Source: Ralstonia sp. UNC404CL21Col (GTDB taxonomy: Bacteria; Pseudomonadota; Gammaproteobacteria; Burkholderiales; Burkholderiaceae). Taken from it: a stretch of 64,000 bases of DNA. Positions 27,682 through 35,988 of this stretch are shown here, piece by piece. Positions within the stretch are counted from its first letter, which is position 1; each line of letters starts with the position of its first letter. The position numbers and the translations under genes were made by a program. Where the stretch lies: NCBI RefSeq assembly GCF_000620465.1, contig NZ_JIBE01000004.1:744001-808000 (forward strand). Direction: 5' to 3'. A model generated the notes under the pieces. The model searched no databases. It was not told where the DNA came from and saw nothing but the letters and a program-made list of their open reading frames with translations.

Positions 27682-29547
27682 ATGCAGATGCACGCTTCTT
27701 CCTCCTCCGCTTCCACCCCCGCATTGCGCGTTGCCCTGGTGGGCAACCCCAACTGCGGCAAGACCGCGCTGTTCAACCTGCTGACGGGCAGCCGCCAGAA
27801 GGTCGCCAACTATGCGGGCGTGACGGTCGAGCGCAAGGAAGGCCGCTTTACCGCCCCGTCGGGCCGCCATGTGCAGATTCTCGATCTGCCCGGCGCCTAC
27901 AGCCTGGTCGCCACCAGCCCGGACGAGGCCATCACGCGCGATATCTGCCTTGGCACGTTCCGCGGCGAGTCGCGCCCCGACATGCTGATCTGCGTGGTCG
28001 ACGCCACCAACCTCCGACTGCACCTGCGCTTCGTGCTGGAACTGCAGCGCCTCGGCTTGCCGATGGTGCTGGCGCTGAACATGGTCGATGCGGCCGAGCG
28101 GCGCGGCATCCGCATCGACCGCGCCAAGCTGGAAGCCGCCCTCGGCGTACCCGTGGTGCAGACCGTGGCCATCAAACGCAATGGCGCGGCCGACCTTGTC
28201 GCCCATATCGATCACGAACAGCTGCCGGCCGTGCCGGTCGGGCTACCGGCCGATGCAGATCCGCACGTCGAAGTGAAGCGCCTGCTCGATACCGCCGTGA
28301 CCATGCCACGCAGCACGGCCGAGCTGGACGACCGGCTCGACCGCATCGTCCTGCACCCGGTGCTGGGCCTGATGCTGCTGGCCGTGCTGATGTTCTTCAT
28401 GTTCCAGGCGGTGTTCTCGTGGGCGCAGCCGCTCATGGACGGCATCCAGGGTGCCGTGGAAGCCGTGGGCGTGTGGGTCGGCAACGTCATGCCCGACGGC
28501 ATGCTCAAGAGCCTGCTGGTCAACGGCATCATCGCCGGCACGGGCAGCGTGCTGGTGTTCCTGCCGCAGATCCTGATCCTGTTCTTCTTCATCCTGTCGC
28601 TGGAAGAATCGGGCTATTTGCCGCGCGCGGCCTTCCTGCTCGACCGGTTGATGGCGGGCGCGGGGTTGTCGGGGCGCTCGTTCATTCCGTTGCTGTCGAG
28701 TTTCGCGTGCGCGATTCCCGGCGTGATGGCCACGCGCACGATTCAGGATCCGCGCGACCGCCTGGTGACAATTCTCGTGGCGCCGCTGATGACCTGCTCG
28801 GCGCGGCTGCCCGTGTATGCGCTGCTGATCGGCGCGTTCATCCCGGTGCGGCAGGTGTGGGGCCTGTTCAATCTGCAGGGGCTGGTGCTGTTCGGACTGT
28901 ACATGGCGGGCATCGTGTCGGCGCTGGTCGTGGCCTATGTGCTCAAGTACCTGAAGCGCGATCGCAACGAGCACCCGCTCATTCTCGAATTGCCGTCGTA
29001 CCGTCTGCCCAGCGTGCGCAACCTGATCGTCGGCCTCGTCGAACGGGCGCGCATTTTCCTGCGCCGCATCGGCACGGTCATCCTCAAGATGATGGTGGTG
29101 CTGTGGTTCCTTTCGACGTTCCCGGCACCGCCGGCCAACGCCACGCTGCCGGCCATCGATTACAGCTTTGCCGGGATGATCGGCCGTGCGCTTGAAGTCG
29201 TGTTCGCGCCGATCGGCTTCACGTGGCAGATGTGTATTGCGCTGATCCCGGGCATGGCCGCACGTGAGGTGGCCGTGGGCGCGCTGGCGACGGTGTACTC
29301 GCTGTCGGCAACGCATGAAGATGCGGCTGCGCAGCTGGCGCCGATCATCTCGCAGCAATGGTCGCTGGCCACGGCATTGGCCTTCCTGGCTTGGTACGTC
29401 TACGCGCCGCAGTGCATCTCGACGCTGGCCACCATCCGCCGCGAGACCAACTCGTGGAAGGTCATGGCGGGCACCGCCGGCTACCTTTTCGCGCTGGCCT
29501 ACCTGGCCGCTTTCGCCACCTACCAGATCGCACGGGTGCTGACATGA
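27682..29547 (+). CDS. feoB: Ferrous iron transporter FeoB
   Basis: 621 residues. The N-terminal G domain has G1 GNPNCGKT at 21-28, the switch Thr in YAGVTVE, G3 DLPGAYSL and G4 NMVD, then the helical GDI region. The membrane part (about 215-621) has two Gate domains (LPQILILFFFILSLEESGYL in part near 295, and near 520). FeoB imports Fe2+ through the inner membrane. At ~620 residues it is the short form typical of beta-proteobacteria. Two in-frame ATGs (27682, 27688) are close together. Its stop overlaps the next start by 4 bp. Confidence 0.95.
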   Translation: MQMHASSSSASTPALRVALVGNPNCGKTALFNLLTGSRQKVANYAGVTVERKEGRFTAPSGRHVQILDLPGAYSLVATSPDEAITRDICLGTFRGESRPDMLICVVDATNLRLHLRFVLELQRLGLPMVLALNMVDAAERRGIRIDRAKLEAALGVPVVQTVAIKRNGAADLVAHIDHEQLPAVPVGLPADADPHVEVKRLLDTAVTMPRSTAELDDRLDRIVLHPVLGLMLLAVLMFFMFQAVFSWAQPLMDGIQGAVEAVGVWVGNVMPDGMLKSLLVNGIIAGTGSVLVFLPQILILFFFILSLEESGYLPRAAFLLDRLMAGAGLSGRSFIPLLSSFACAIPGVMATRTIQDPRDRLVTILVAPLMTCSARLPVYALLIGAFIPVRQVWGLFNLQGLVLFGLYMAGIVSALVVAYVLKYLKRDRNEHPLILELPSYRLPSVRNLIVGLVERARIFLRRIGTVILKMMVVLWFLSTFPAPPANATLPAIDYSFAGMIGRALEVVFAPIGFTWQMCIALIPGMAAREVAVGALATVYSLSATHEDAAAQLAPIISQQWSLATALAFLAWYVYAPQCISTLATIRRETNSWKVMAGTAGYLFALAYLAAFATYQIARVLT

Positions 29548-29864
29548 GCGTGTACCACGTTGTCGAAACCGGCGTTGTCGCCACCGTCGTGGCGCTGAGC
29601 GCGTTGTCGCTGACCGGCCGCTATGCGCCAGCGATGCGCGCCCGCACGGCGGCGCGCGTGGCAGGCTGGTGTGATCGGCCGTCGCGGCCGGGCTGGATGC
29701 GCGCCTTCGGGCAGCGCTTGCTCACGCCGGGCGAGTCGCCTTCCTGCCACTCCGATCCGCTGTCGGGCAGCGCATGCGGCAGCGGTTGCAGCGGCTGCGC
29801 CTCGGGTGAATCGGCATCCGCCGCGCCGGCCGAACAGCCGATCCACTTCGTGCGGCGCAAATAA
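29544..29864 (+). CDS. Small Cys-rich membrane protein associated with FeoB
   Basis: 106 residues. One probable membrane helix near the N-terminus (TGVVATVVALSALSL), a basic middle, and a Cys cluster SACGSGCSGCAS near residue 78 after an earlier SCHS. It overlaps feoB by ATGA, so it is translated with it. Its plan (one helix plus CxxGCxGC) is that of the 'FeoB-associated Cys-rich membrane protein' group that replaces FeoC in many bacteria; pipelines may call it DUF6587. A role in metal handling or stabilising FeoB is inferred. Confidence 0.72.
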   Translation: MSVYHVVETGVVATVVALSALSLTGRYAPAMRARTAARVAGWCDRPSRPGWMRAFGQRLLTPGESPSCHSDPLSGSACGSGCSGCASGESASAAPAEQPIHFVRRK

Positions 29865-29889
29865 CAGCCGACGCAACGCCACAACACTC

Positions 29890-29922
29890 ACGGGCTCGCA
29901 TCACGCGGGCCCGTTTTGTTTT
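29890..29922 (+). terminator. Rho-independent terminator of the feo operon
   Basis: ACGGGCTCGC (29890-29899) pairs with GCGGGCCCGT (29905-29914) with one mismatch, followed by TTTTGTTTTT, 26 bp past the last feo gene. Confidence 0.85.
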
Positions 29923-29970
29923 TGCGCAACGCAGGCGTAGACTGGTCCAAACCTGAACGGGGGACGCGTC

Positions 29971-30276
29971 ATGACCGAAGAGCTGCTGGTCCAGTTGATT
30001 GCGGAAGTCGAGAAGGAAGACCCGGTGGATTTCGCCAACCTGCCCTTCGACGAGCAGATGTTGCGAGACCTGGTCTGCAAGCTGGTGTCGCGCCAGCTGA
30101 CGCAAATGGAAAATGCCCACTTCAGCCAGGACGAGGTGATCGTCTCGCTCACCGCGAGCATCGCCAAGCTGGTCCTCGAGAATCTCGTGCTGAATGCGCG
30201 CCTGCTGGCACAGCAGGGGCACGGCGAAAGCGCACGCGCGCTGCTGGAGCGGATCTCCCGCCAGGCGAAGGGATAA
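29971..30276 (+). CDS. Small hypothetical protein
   Basis: 101 residues from MTEELLVQLIAEVEKEDPVD; GGGGGA lies 9 nt upstream. All-helical, acidic at the start, one cysteine (DLVCKLV), no signal or membrane segment. It follows the feo terminator and therefore has its own promoter. I do not recognise a family; conservation near feo in related Ralstonia would be the test of a link to iron. Confidence 0.6.
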   Translation: MTEELLVQLIAEVEKEDPVDFANLPFDEQMLRDLVCKLVSRQLTQMENAHFSQDEVIVSLTASIAKLVLENLVLNARLLAQQGHGESARALLERISRQAKG

Positions 30277-30285
30277 GCAGCGCGG

Positions 30286-30537
30286 TTACCGGGCCGGCAC
30301 CACGTTGTACTGCGTGCGGGCGCGGGTCAGCAGGCGCTTGGCGACGGACAGGCCGCGAATGGCGGCGGCATCGTCGTCCACGGGAAAATCAAACTCGGCG
30401 CTCCAATTGCAGCCGGTGTGATCGGGGCGGTGAATGCACATCGCGCGCAGTTGGCACTGTGCGCATTCGGGATGTTGCTGGACGCAGCGGGCCAGCAAGG
30501 CCTTGAGTTCATCTTCGGACTTCAGACGGCGTTGCAT
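30286..30537 (-). CDS. Small Cys-rich hypothetical protein
   Basis: 83 residues from MQRRLKSEDELKALLARCVQ. AGGAG lies 6 nt before this ATG, deciding it over the ATG two codons earlier. The middle holds a dense set of metal-ligand residues, Cys-x6-Cys-x2-Cys-x5-Cys-x2-His then Cys (CVQQHPECAQC, AMCIHRPDHTGC). This resembles small zinc or iron-sulphur proteins. It is downstream of fur on the same strand, 96 bp away, and might share its transcript. Function unknown. Confidence 0.6.
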   Translation of the reverse strand: MQRRLKSEDELKALLARCVQQHPECAQCQLRAMCIHRPDHTGCNWSAEFDFPVDDDAAAIRGLSVAKRLLTRARTQYNVVPAR

Positions 30538-30633
30538 CGGCATCTCCTGAATAACAGGGAGTTGGAACCCCGAGCGCGCGGTGAGTTTCGCCATGATCCC
30601 GTCGATACTGTTTCAGCAAGTTACCGGGTCACA

Positions 30634-31089
30634 TCACGCATTCAACCCAATCGCGCCGGCCACGCCCGCAGTCGCCTGACACGCCGGGCAAACGCCGTAG
30701 AGCGCCAGCGCGTGATCGCGCAGCACGAAGCCGCGCTCGTTGGCCACGCGCTCCTGCCGCGACTCGATGGCGTCGTCGTGAAACTCTTCCACGCGACCGC
30801 ACGTCAGGCAGATCAGGTGATCGTGATGCGCACCCTCGTTCAGCTCATACACCGCATGACCGGCTTCGAACGTATGGCGCAGCAGCACGCCGGCATCCAC
30901 CAGCTGATTGAGCACGCGATAAACCGTCGAGATGCCGATGTCGAGTTCCGACGTGAGCAACTGGCGGTACACATCTTCTGCGCTCAGGTGACGGCCTTGT
31001 TCCGTACCGGCGGTGAGGATTTCCAGAATCTTGACGCGCGGCGACGTGGCTTTAAGCCCCGCCCGGCGCAGGTCGGTCGAGTTTGGCAT
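30634..31089 (-). CDS. fur: Fur family ferric uptake regulator
   Basis: 151 residues from MPNSTDLRRAGLKATSPRVK. N-terminal winged helix with SAEDVYRQLLTSELDIGIST and VYRVLNQLVDAGVLLRHTFE, then the metal and dimer half with HHDHLICLTCGRVEEF and a C-terminal CPAC. The match to E. coli Fur is close in the recognition helix and the HHDHLICLxCG signature. The gene beside most beta-proteobacterial fur genes, omlA/bamE, is absent here, so this may be a second Fur paralogue. A perfect Fur box with promoter lies 366 bp upstream, reading in the same direction but separated by a terminator. Confidence 0.9.
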   Translation of the reverse strand: MPNSTDLRRAGLKATSPRVKILEILTAGTEQGRHLSAEDVYRQLLTSELDIGISTVYRVLNQLVDAGVLLRHTFEAGHAVYELNEGAHHDHLICLTCGRVEEFHDDAIESRQERVANERGFVLRDHALALYGVCPACQATAGVAGAIGLNA

Positions 31090-31194
31090 GGCGTTCGTTG
31101 GGGCGAGATTTGGGTACAGCAGGCGGGGCGTTACAGCGGGCGAGAACCCAAAACGGCAACGTTGCACGCATGCACGCCGGTCGCTGAGTTCTTG

Positions 31195-31443
31195 AAGAAA
31201 AAAAACGGCATGGCTGGCAGCCCGGAAAGTCGCAGTCGGGAAAGCGGGGTCTGAGTGCTTTCCCGACTGTCGGGCGGCTTGCTACTGCCAAACGCTCTGT
31301 GTGTCAGAGCGGTCCCCACAAAAGATCGGTTGCCGGGCGCCGGCCCATGAAGCAGCGGGCGCGCAGCGAAATTCGGTTCGATGCGCCGTGCCTTGGAAGA
31401 TGTGCCCCGGGGAGCGGATCCATCGGCTGCAGCGCTGTCGATG
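31195..31443 (-). ncRNA. Candidate Fur-regulated small RNA
   Basis: Predicted transcript of about 245 nt from a strong promoter (31449-31477) with a Fur box in its spacer, ending at eight T (minus strand, 31198-31205) after a GGCT/AGCC hairpin. Inside are two perfect stems: CGCTCTG/CAGAGCG (31293-31311) and a 13-bp CAGTCGGGAAAGC stem (31233-31269). No convincing reading frame starts after the promoter. By design it is a functional analogue of RyhB/NrrF-type RNAs: made when iron is short. It could instead be an attenuated leader of fur. Confidence 0.6.
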
Positions 31444-31448
31444 GACAC

Positions 31449-31477
31449 ACTATAAATGCGAATGATTCGCATTACAA
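31449..31477 (-). promoter_or_regulatory. Promoter with a Fur box as spacer
   Basis: On the minus strand, TTGTAA (31472-31477) and TATAGT (31449-31454) are exactly 17 bp apart. The interval and flanks are AATGCGAATGATTCGCATT (31455-31473), a 19-bp palindrome matching the Fur consensus of this group. Fur-Fe2+ bound there would exclude RNA polymerase. Confidence 0.8.
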
Positions 31478-31540
31478 GCGTTTTCTTTGCGGACCGTGAA
31501 AGGCCCCTCCTGGGGCGTGGTCACCTGCGCAGGGCGCGCG

Positions 31541-32794
31541 TTACACCGGCCCGATCGCGCGGGCGTAGCCGCTGGGGGCAAAGCGCAACGTCGTTACCAT
31601 CGACGCGATCACGATGGCAATCAGCAGCGCCCACGGCAGCTGGAAACCGCCCGTCAGCTCGCGCAGCCAGCCGACTGCGTAGGGAATGATCCCCGTGATG
31701 ATGAAGCCGATGCCTTGCACGAACGCTGCCAAGTAACCGGCAGCGCGCGCATCGGGCAGGTGGTCCAGCGTGAGCGTCAGGCACAGCGAGAACATCGACC
31801 CCAGCCCACCGCCAATGAGCGCCACCCACAGCGTGGTGCCGGTTTGCGGCGCGAGCAGCAAGCCGACCATGCCGATGAGCTGCAAGACCAGCACGATCGC
31901 CAGCCACGGGCGCCGATCGGGCCAGCGGCGCGCAAGCAGCGGTGCAGCCAATGCGCCGATCACCTGGAAGATCGTCATCAGGCCGATCAGGCTGCCTGCG
32001 TCCTGCGCGCTCCAGCCGAGCTGACGGTAGAACATCGGCAGCCACGCGATCATGCTGGTGTAGCCGCCGTTGGCCGCGCCAAAGTAGATGGCCAGCAGCC
32101 ATGCGCGCCGGTTGCCGAAGAAATTGAGCACTGGTCCGCGCTGCGCGGGTGCGGCGGCATCACGCGGGCGGGCTGTCGTCCACAACACGAAGGCTGCCAG
32201 CGCCGGCAGCGCCCACACGCCGAGACCGACATGCCAATCTGCGATGTGTGTAATGCGCGGGCTGAGCGTCGCCGCGATGCCGCCGCCGGCCATCAGCGAT
32301 GCTGAATACAAACCCAGCGCCATCGGCACACGCTGCGGAAACCATCGCTTGACGAGGCCCGGTACCAGCGCCTGGACAATTGCCACGCCGGTGCCGGCCA
32401 GCGCGGCGCTTGCGATCAACGCGGCGCCGTGCCCGGCCCACAGGCGCCACACGCATGCGCCCGCAATGGCCAGCAGACTGCATGCCACACCGCGATGCTC
32501 GGGCAACCAGCGCGCAAGCCAGGGCAGGAACAGGGCGACGCTGCCCATGCACAGCACGGGAATCACGGTCAGCAGCGAAGCGCCCTGCAAGCCGAGCCCC
32601 GTGCCCGCGCGAATTTCTGCCAGCAGCGGCCCGATGGTCGTGAGAATCGGCCGCAAGTTCATCCCAAGCGCAACCACGACCACCACGCCGAGCCAACCGG
32701 CATCAGCGCGCATCGACGGAGCCGCGGCTTGAGGTGACGCGTCGGCGGCGGTGCCCTGTGCGGCCACGTCACTCACGCTTGACGTGCCTGCCAT
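31541..32794 (-). CDS. CynX/NimT-type MFS transporter
   Basis: 417 residues from MAGTSSVSDV, with about 12 membrane helices starting near residue 38 (VVVVVALGMNLRPILTTIGP). The LRPILTTIGPLLAEIRAGTG stretch is typical of the CynX/NimT (cyanate/nitroimidazole) branch of the major facilitator superfamily. It overlaps the upstream deaminase gene by 22 bp, so the two are translated together; a purine or pyrimidine-like substrate would fit a deaminase partner, but that is inference. An ATG at 32713 would shorten the N-terminus to just before the first helix. Confidence 0.82.
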   Translation of the reverse strand: MAGTSSVSDVAAQGTAADASPQAAAPSMRADAGWLGVVVVVALGMNLRPILTTIGPLLAEIRAGTGLGLQGASLLTVIPVLCMGSVALFLPWLARWLPEHRGVACSLLAIAGACVWRLWAGHGAALIASAALAGTGVAIVQALVPGLVKRWFPQRVPMALGLYSASLMAGGGIAATLSPRITHIADWHVGLGVWALPALAAFVLWTTARPRDAAAPAQRGPVLNFFGNRRAWLLAIYFGAANGGYTSMIAWLPMFYRQLGWSAQDAGSLIGLMTIFQVIGALAAPLLARRWPDRRPWLAIVLVLQLIGMVGLLLAPQTGTTLWVALIGGGLGSMFSLCLTLTLDHLPDARAAGYLAAFVQGIGFIITGIIPYAVGWLRELTGGFQLPWALLIAIVIASMVTTLRFAPSGYARAIGPV

Positions 32795-33228
32795 GCTTCG
32801 TAGAGGCCCTGCTCGCCCGTCGGCCGGCACGAATGCAGTTGCAGCTCGCCGTGCTCCGGTGCTCGGCGCATCTCGGCATACAGGGCGGCGGTCGACATGC
32901 CGAATGGCTCGCCATCTTCGTTCGAATACGCAAAGTACGCCGTGCGAATGCCGCAGCGGCGCATCGCGGCAAAGCACATCGGGCATGGATGGCCGCTCGC
33001 GTACATCACCGCGCCGCGCAAGTCCGGCGTAGCCAGCGCAAGGCTTGCCTGGCGGATCGCCTGCATTTCGGCATGGGCGGTCGGGTCGTGGGTGGCGCGC
33101 ACCTCGTTCACGGTACGGGCAACGATCTTGCCGTCGCGCACGAGCACCGCGCCAAACGGCAGCCCACCGGCGTTGACGTTGCCGCGCGCCAGCTCCACCG
33201 CCTCACGCATGTACTGCTCATCGGACAT
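32773..33228 (-). CDS. Nucleoside/guanine deaminase (CDA fold)
   Basis: 151 residues from MSDEQYMREAVELARGN; GGAG is 9 nt upstream. Zinc-dependent cytidine/deoxycytidylate deaminase fold with the catalytic HAE (52-54) and PCPMC (81-85, zinc Cys82 and Cys85). Length, TAHAEMQAI and GHPCPMCFAA suit guanine deaminases of the GuaD type, though related enzymes act on cytosine or nucleosides. It is first in a two-gene unit with the MFS carrier and divergent from a LysR regulator, which probably controls it. Confidence 0.87.
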   Translation of the reverse strand: MSDEQYMREAVELARGNVNAGGLPFGAVLVRDGKIVARTVNEVRATHDPTAHAEMQAIRQASLALATPDLRGAVMYASGHPCPMCFAAMRRCGIRTAYFAYSNEDGEPFGMSTAALYAEMRRAPEHGELQLHSCRPTGEQGLYEAWQARQA

Positions 33229-33323
33229 CGAGGTTCTCCACAGACGAAATTGCGGGTCGATTATGGTTGCGCCCCTAAACATGTTCAAATTAAATAGTGA
33301 AATGATCTTCAGTGGATTTTCAA

Positions 33324-34211
33324 ATGATTGATCTCGTCTTGCTGCGCAGCTTTGTCACGGTCGTGGATACGGGCAACTTCACCCGGGCGGCGGAGCATCT
33401 GCATCTGACGCAGTCGACGGTCAGCCAGCAGATCCTGCGGCTGGAGCAGCAGTTGGACTGTCGCCTGCTCGACCGCAGCCAGCGCCAGGTGCTGCCGACC
33501 GAAGAAGGCGATCGGCTGCTCGGCTACGCCCGCCGTCTGCTGCGCCTGGCCAACGAAGCGAGCGAGGCGCTCAGCCCAGAACACACCGGGGGCGTGCTGC
33601 GGCTCGGCGTGCCCGAGGACCTCGGCAGCGGCGCGCTGATGCCGCTCATCGCGAGCTTTGCGCGCGAGCGCCCCCGGCTGCGGCTGGAAGTGGAAAGCGG
33701 CCTCTCACACCACCTCCTGCGTCTGTATCGCAATGGCGATCTCGACATGCTGCTCGTCAAGCAATGGGGGACGGACAGCGACTGCCATGCGCGCTGGGCG
33801 GAGCCGGTCTGCTGGATCGATAGCGCCGAGCGGCCGCACACGCTGCCGCTCGGGCCATCGCAACCGTCCTTGCCGCTGGTGGTGTTTCCAGTGGGCGCGC
33901 TGTATCGGCAGGAGATGCTGCATGCGCTGGAATCGATCGGCCAACCGTGGCGCATCACGTATTCGAGCCCGAGCCTGGCGAGCCTGTGTGCTGCCGTCAG
34001 CGCGGGGCTGGGCGTGAGCCTGCTGCCGGCCAGCACGGTGCAGGCCGGGCATCGCGTGCTCGGCGCTGCGGATGGTTTTCCGGAGATCGGGGGGCTGGAG
34101 CTGGCGCTGTTTGCGCGACCGGATCTCGACAGCGCGGGGCGTGCGCTGCGCGATCGCCTTGTCGAGATGTGCGCGGCGCGTGCGCAGGCGCTGCAGTCGG
34201 CTGCCGGCTGA
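33324..34211 (+). CDS. LysR family transcriptional regulator
   Basis: 295 residues from MIDLVLLRSFVTVVDTGNFT. Helix-turn-helix at about 3-62 (AAEHLHLTQSTVSQQILRLE) and a periplasmic-binding-protein-like ligand domain from about 85 (LRLGVPEDLGSGALMPLIAS; SLCAAVSAGLGVSLLPAS). It is divergent from the deaminase/MFS pair over a 95-bp gap with AT-rich sequence, the usual place for a LysR regulator of its neighbour. A GTG four codons earlier is an alternative start. Inducer unknown. Confidence 0.9.
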   Translation: MIDLVLLRSFVTVVDTGNFTRAAEHLHLTQSTVSQQILRLEQQLDCRLLDRSQRQVLPTEEGDRLLGYARRLLRLANEASEALSPEHTGGVLRLGVPEDLGSGALMPLIASFARERPRLRLEVESGLSHHLLRLYRNGDLDMLLVKQWGTDSDCHARWAEPVCWIDSAERPHTLPLGPSQPSLPLVVFPVGALYRQEMLHALESIGQPWRITYSSPSLASLCAAVSAGLGVSLLPASTVQAGHRVLGAADGFPEIGGLELALFARPDLDSAGRALRDRLVEMCAARAQALQSAAG

Positions 34212-34227
34212 GCGCCGAAGCACCAAA

Positions 34228-34263
34228 GAAAAAGCCGGACCCGCTTATCGCGAAGTCCGGCTT
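34228..34263 (-). terminator. Rho-independent terminator of ahpF
   Basis: AAGCCGGAC (34232-34240) pairs with GTCCGGCTT (34255-34263); on the minus strand the stem is followed by TTTTTCTTT. It lies 26 bp beyond the ahpF stop. On the plus strand there is no T-tail. Confidence 0.85.
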
Positions 34264-34288
34264 GGTACGGGTACGGCTGCGTTCAGCT

Positions 34289-35863
34289 TCAGGCAGCTTC
34301 AGCCAGCGGCACGCGGATCAGATGGTCGAACGCCGACAGTGCGGCCTTCGCGCCATCGCCGGTGGCGATGATGATCTGCTTGTACGGCGTCGTGGTCGCA
34401 TCGCCTGCGGCAAACACGCCTTCCGCGCTGGTCTGGCCGCGTGCGTCGACGACGATCTCGCCAAAGCGGTTGCGTTCGAGCGCGCCGTCCAGCCATTCGG
34501 TGTTGGGCACCAGGCCGATCTGCACGAACACGCCTTCCAGCGCGACCGTGTGCTCAACGCCATCGACGCGGCTCTTGTAGCGCAGGCCATTGACCTTCTG
34601 GCCGTCACCGGTGATCTCGGTGGTCTGCGCATTGGTGACGATGGTCGCATTCGGCAGGCTTTGCAGCTTGCGCACCAGCACGGCATCGGCCTTCAGCTCG
34701 CTGGCGAATTCCAGCAGCGTGACGTGGCTCACCAGGCCGGCCAGGTCGATGGCCGCTTCCACGCCCGAGTTGCCGCCGCCGATGACCGCCACGCGCTTGC
34801 CCTTGAACAGCGGGCCATCGCAGTGCGGGCAGTACGCCACGCCCTTGTTCTTGTATTCCTGCTCACCCGGCACGTTGACGTTGCGCCAGCGTGCGCCGGT
34901 CGACAGGATGACCGAGCGGCCCTTGAGCACCGCGCCGTTGGCGAGCGTCACCTCGGCAAAGCCGCCCGGCTTGTCTGCCGGCGTGAGCTTCACCGCGCGC
35001 TGCGTGTTCATGATGTCCACGTCGTACTGGCGCACGTGCTGCTCCAGCGCGGCGGCAAACTTCGGCCCTTCGGTCTCCTGCACGGAGATGAAGTTCTCGA
35101 TGCCGAGCGTGTCGAGCACCTGACCGCCAAAACGTTCGGCCACCACGCCGGTGCGCACGCCCTTGCGTGCCGCGTACACGGCAGCCGCCGCGCCGGCCGG
35201 GCCACCACCGACGATCAGCACATCGAACGCTTCCTTGGCGGCGAGCTTTTCAGCGTCACGCGCGGCAGCGCCGGTGTCGATCTTCGCGAGAATTTCTTCC
35301 ACGCCCATGCGGCCCGTGCCGAACGTCTCGCCGTTCAGGAACACGGTCGGCACGGCCATGATCTGGCGTGCCTCGATTTCGCCCTGATACAGCGCGCCGT
35401 CGATGGCGACGTGCTGGATGCGCGGGTTGATCACGGACATCACGTTCAGCGCCTGAACCACGTCCGGGCAGTTCTGGCACGTGAGCGACATGTAGGTCTC
35501 GAAGCGGAAATCCCCTTCGATATTGCGAATCTGCTCGATGACGTCGGCTTCCAGCTTGGGCGCATAGCCGCCCACTTGCAGCAGCGCCAGCACGAGCGAG
35601 GTGAACTCGTGGCCGGTCGGGATGGCGGCAAAACGCACGCTCACATCGGCGCCGGTGCGGCGGATCAGGAACGACGGTGCGCGCTCGGCGGCATCGCGTT
35701 GCTCGGTCAGCACGATCATGCTGGACTGCTCGGCCACGTCGCGCAGCAGGTCCATCATGTCGCGGGAGCCCTCGCTGTCATCGACGTTGGCGACCAGCTC
35801 AATGGGCTGCACGAGGCGTTCGAGGTAGGCCTTCAGTTGGGCCTTGACATCAGCATCCAGCAT
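34289..35863 (-). CDS. ahpF: Alkyl hydroperoxide reductase subunit F
   Basis: 524 residues from [24 protein letters not shown] 7 nt upstream. The N-terminal tandem thioredoxin fold has the redox pair Cys129/Cys132 in TCQNCPD. The thioredoxin-reductase-like part has the FAD motif [18 protein letters not shown] near 214, CPHC near 344 and the NADH motif [14 protein letters not shown] near 355. AhpF passes electrons from NADH through FAD and two dithiols to AhpC. It follows ahpC by 125 bp on the same strand with a hairpin between them that may lower its expression relative to ahpC. Confidence 0.95.
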   Translation of the reverse strand: MLDADVKAQLKAYLERLVQPIELVANVDDSEGSRDMMDLLRDVAEQSSMIVLTEQRDAAERAPSFLIRRTGADVSVRFAAIPTGHEFTSLVLALLQVGGYAPKLEADVIEQIRNIEGDFRFETYMSLTCQNCPDVVQALNVMSVINPRIQHVAIDGALYQGEIEARQIMAVPTVFLNGETFGTGRMGVEEILAKIDTGAAARDAEKLAAKEAFDVLIVGGGPAGAAAAVYAARKGVRTGVVAERFGGQVLDTLGIENFISVQETEGPKFAAALEQHVRQYDVDIMNTQRAVKLTPADKPGGFAEVTLANGAVLKGRSVILSTGARWRNVNVPGEQEYKNKGVAYCPHCDGPLFKGKRVAVIGGGNSGVEAAIDLAGLVSHVTLLEFASELKADAVLVRKLQSLPNATIVTNAQTTEITGDGQKVNGLRYKSRVDGVEHTVALEGVFVQIGLVPNTEWLDGALERNRFGEIVVDARGQTSAEGVFAAGDATTTPYKQIIIATGDGAKAALSAFDHLIRVPLAEAA

Positions 35864-35927
35864 GACGACTTCCTTTATTCGTTTTGATTCAGTGACAGGG
35901 CGCGGCACGTGCCTGCGCCCTTAAGCA

Positions 35928-35950
35928 AACGGCCGGCAGAGCCGGCCGTT
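35928..35950 (-). terminator. Intercistronic hairpin between ahpC and ahpF
   Basis: AACGGCCGGC and GCCGGCCGTT form a perfect 10-bp stem with a 3-nt loop. On the minus (transcribed) strand only three T follow, so it probably acts as a partial terminator or as a stabilising 3' end for ahpC mRNA. The plus strand has a better T-tail but no gene to end. Confidence 0.6.
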
Positions 35951-35988
35951 TTTTCTCGCTGCATTTCTGCAGCAAACAGCCTTACAAC

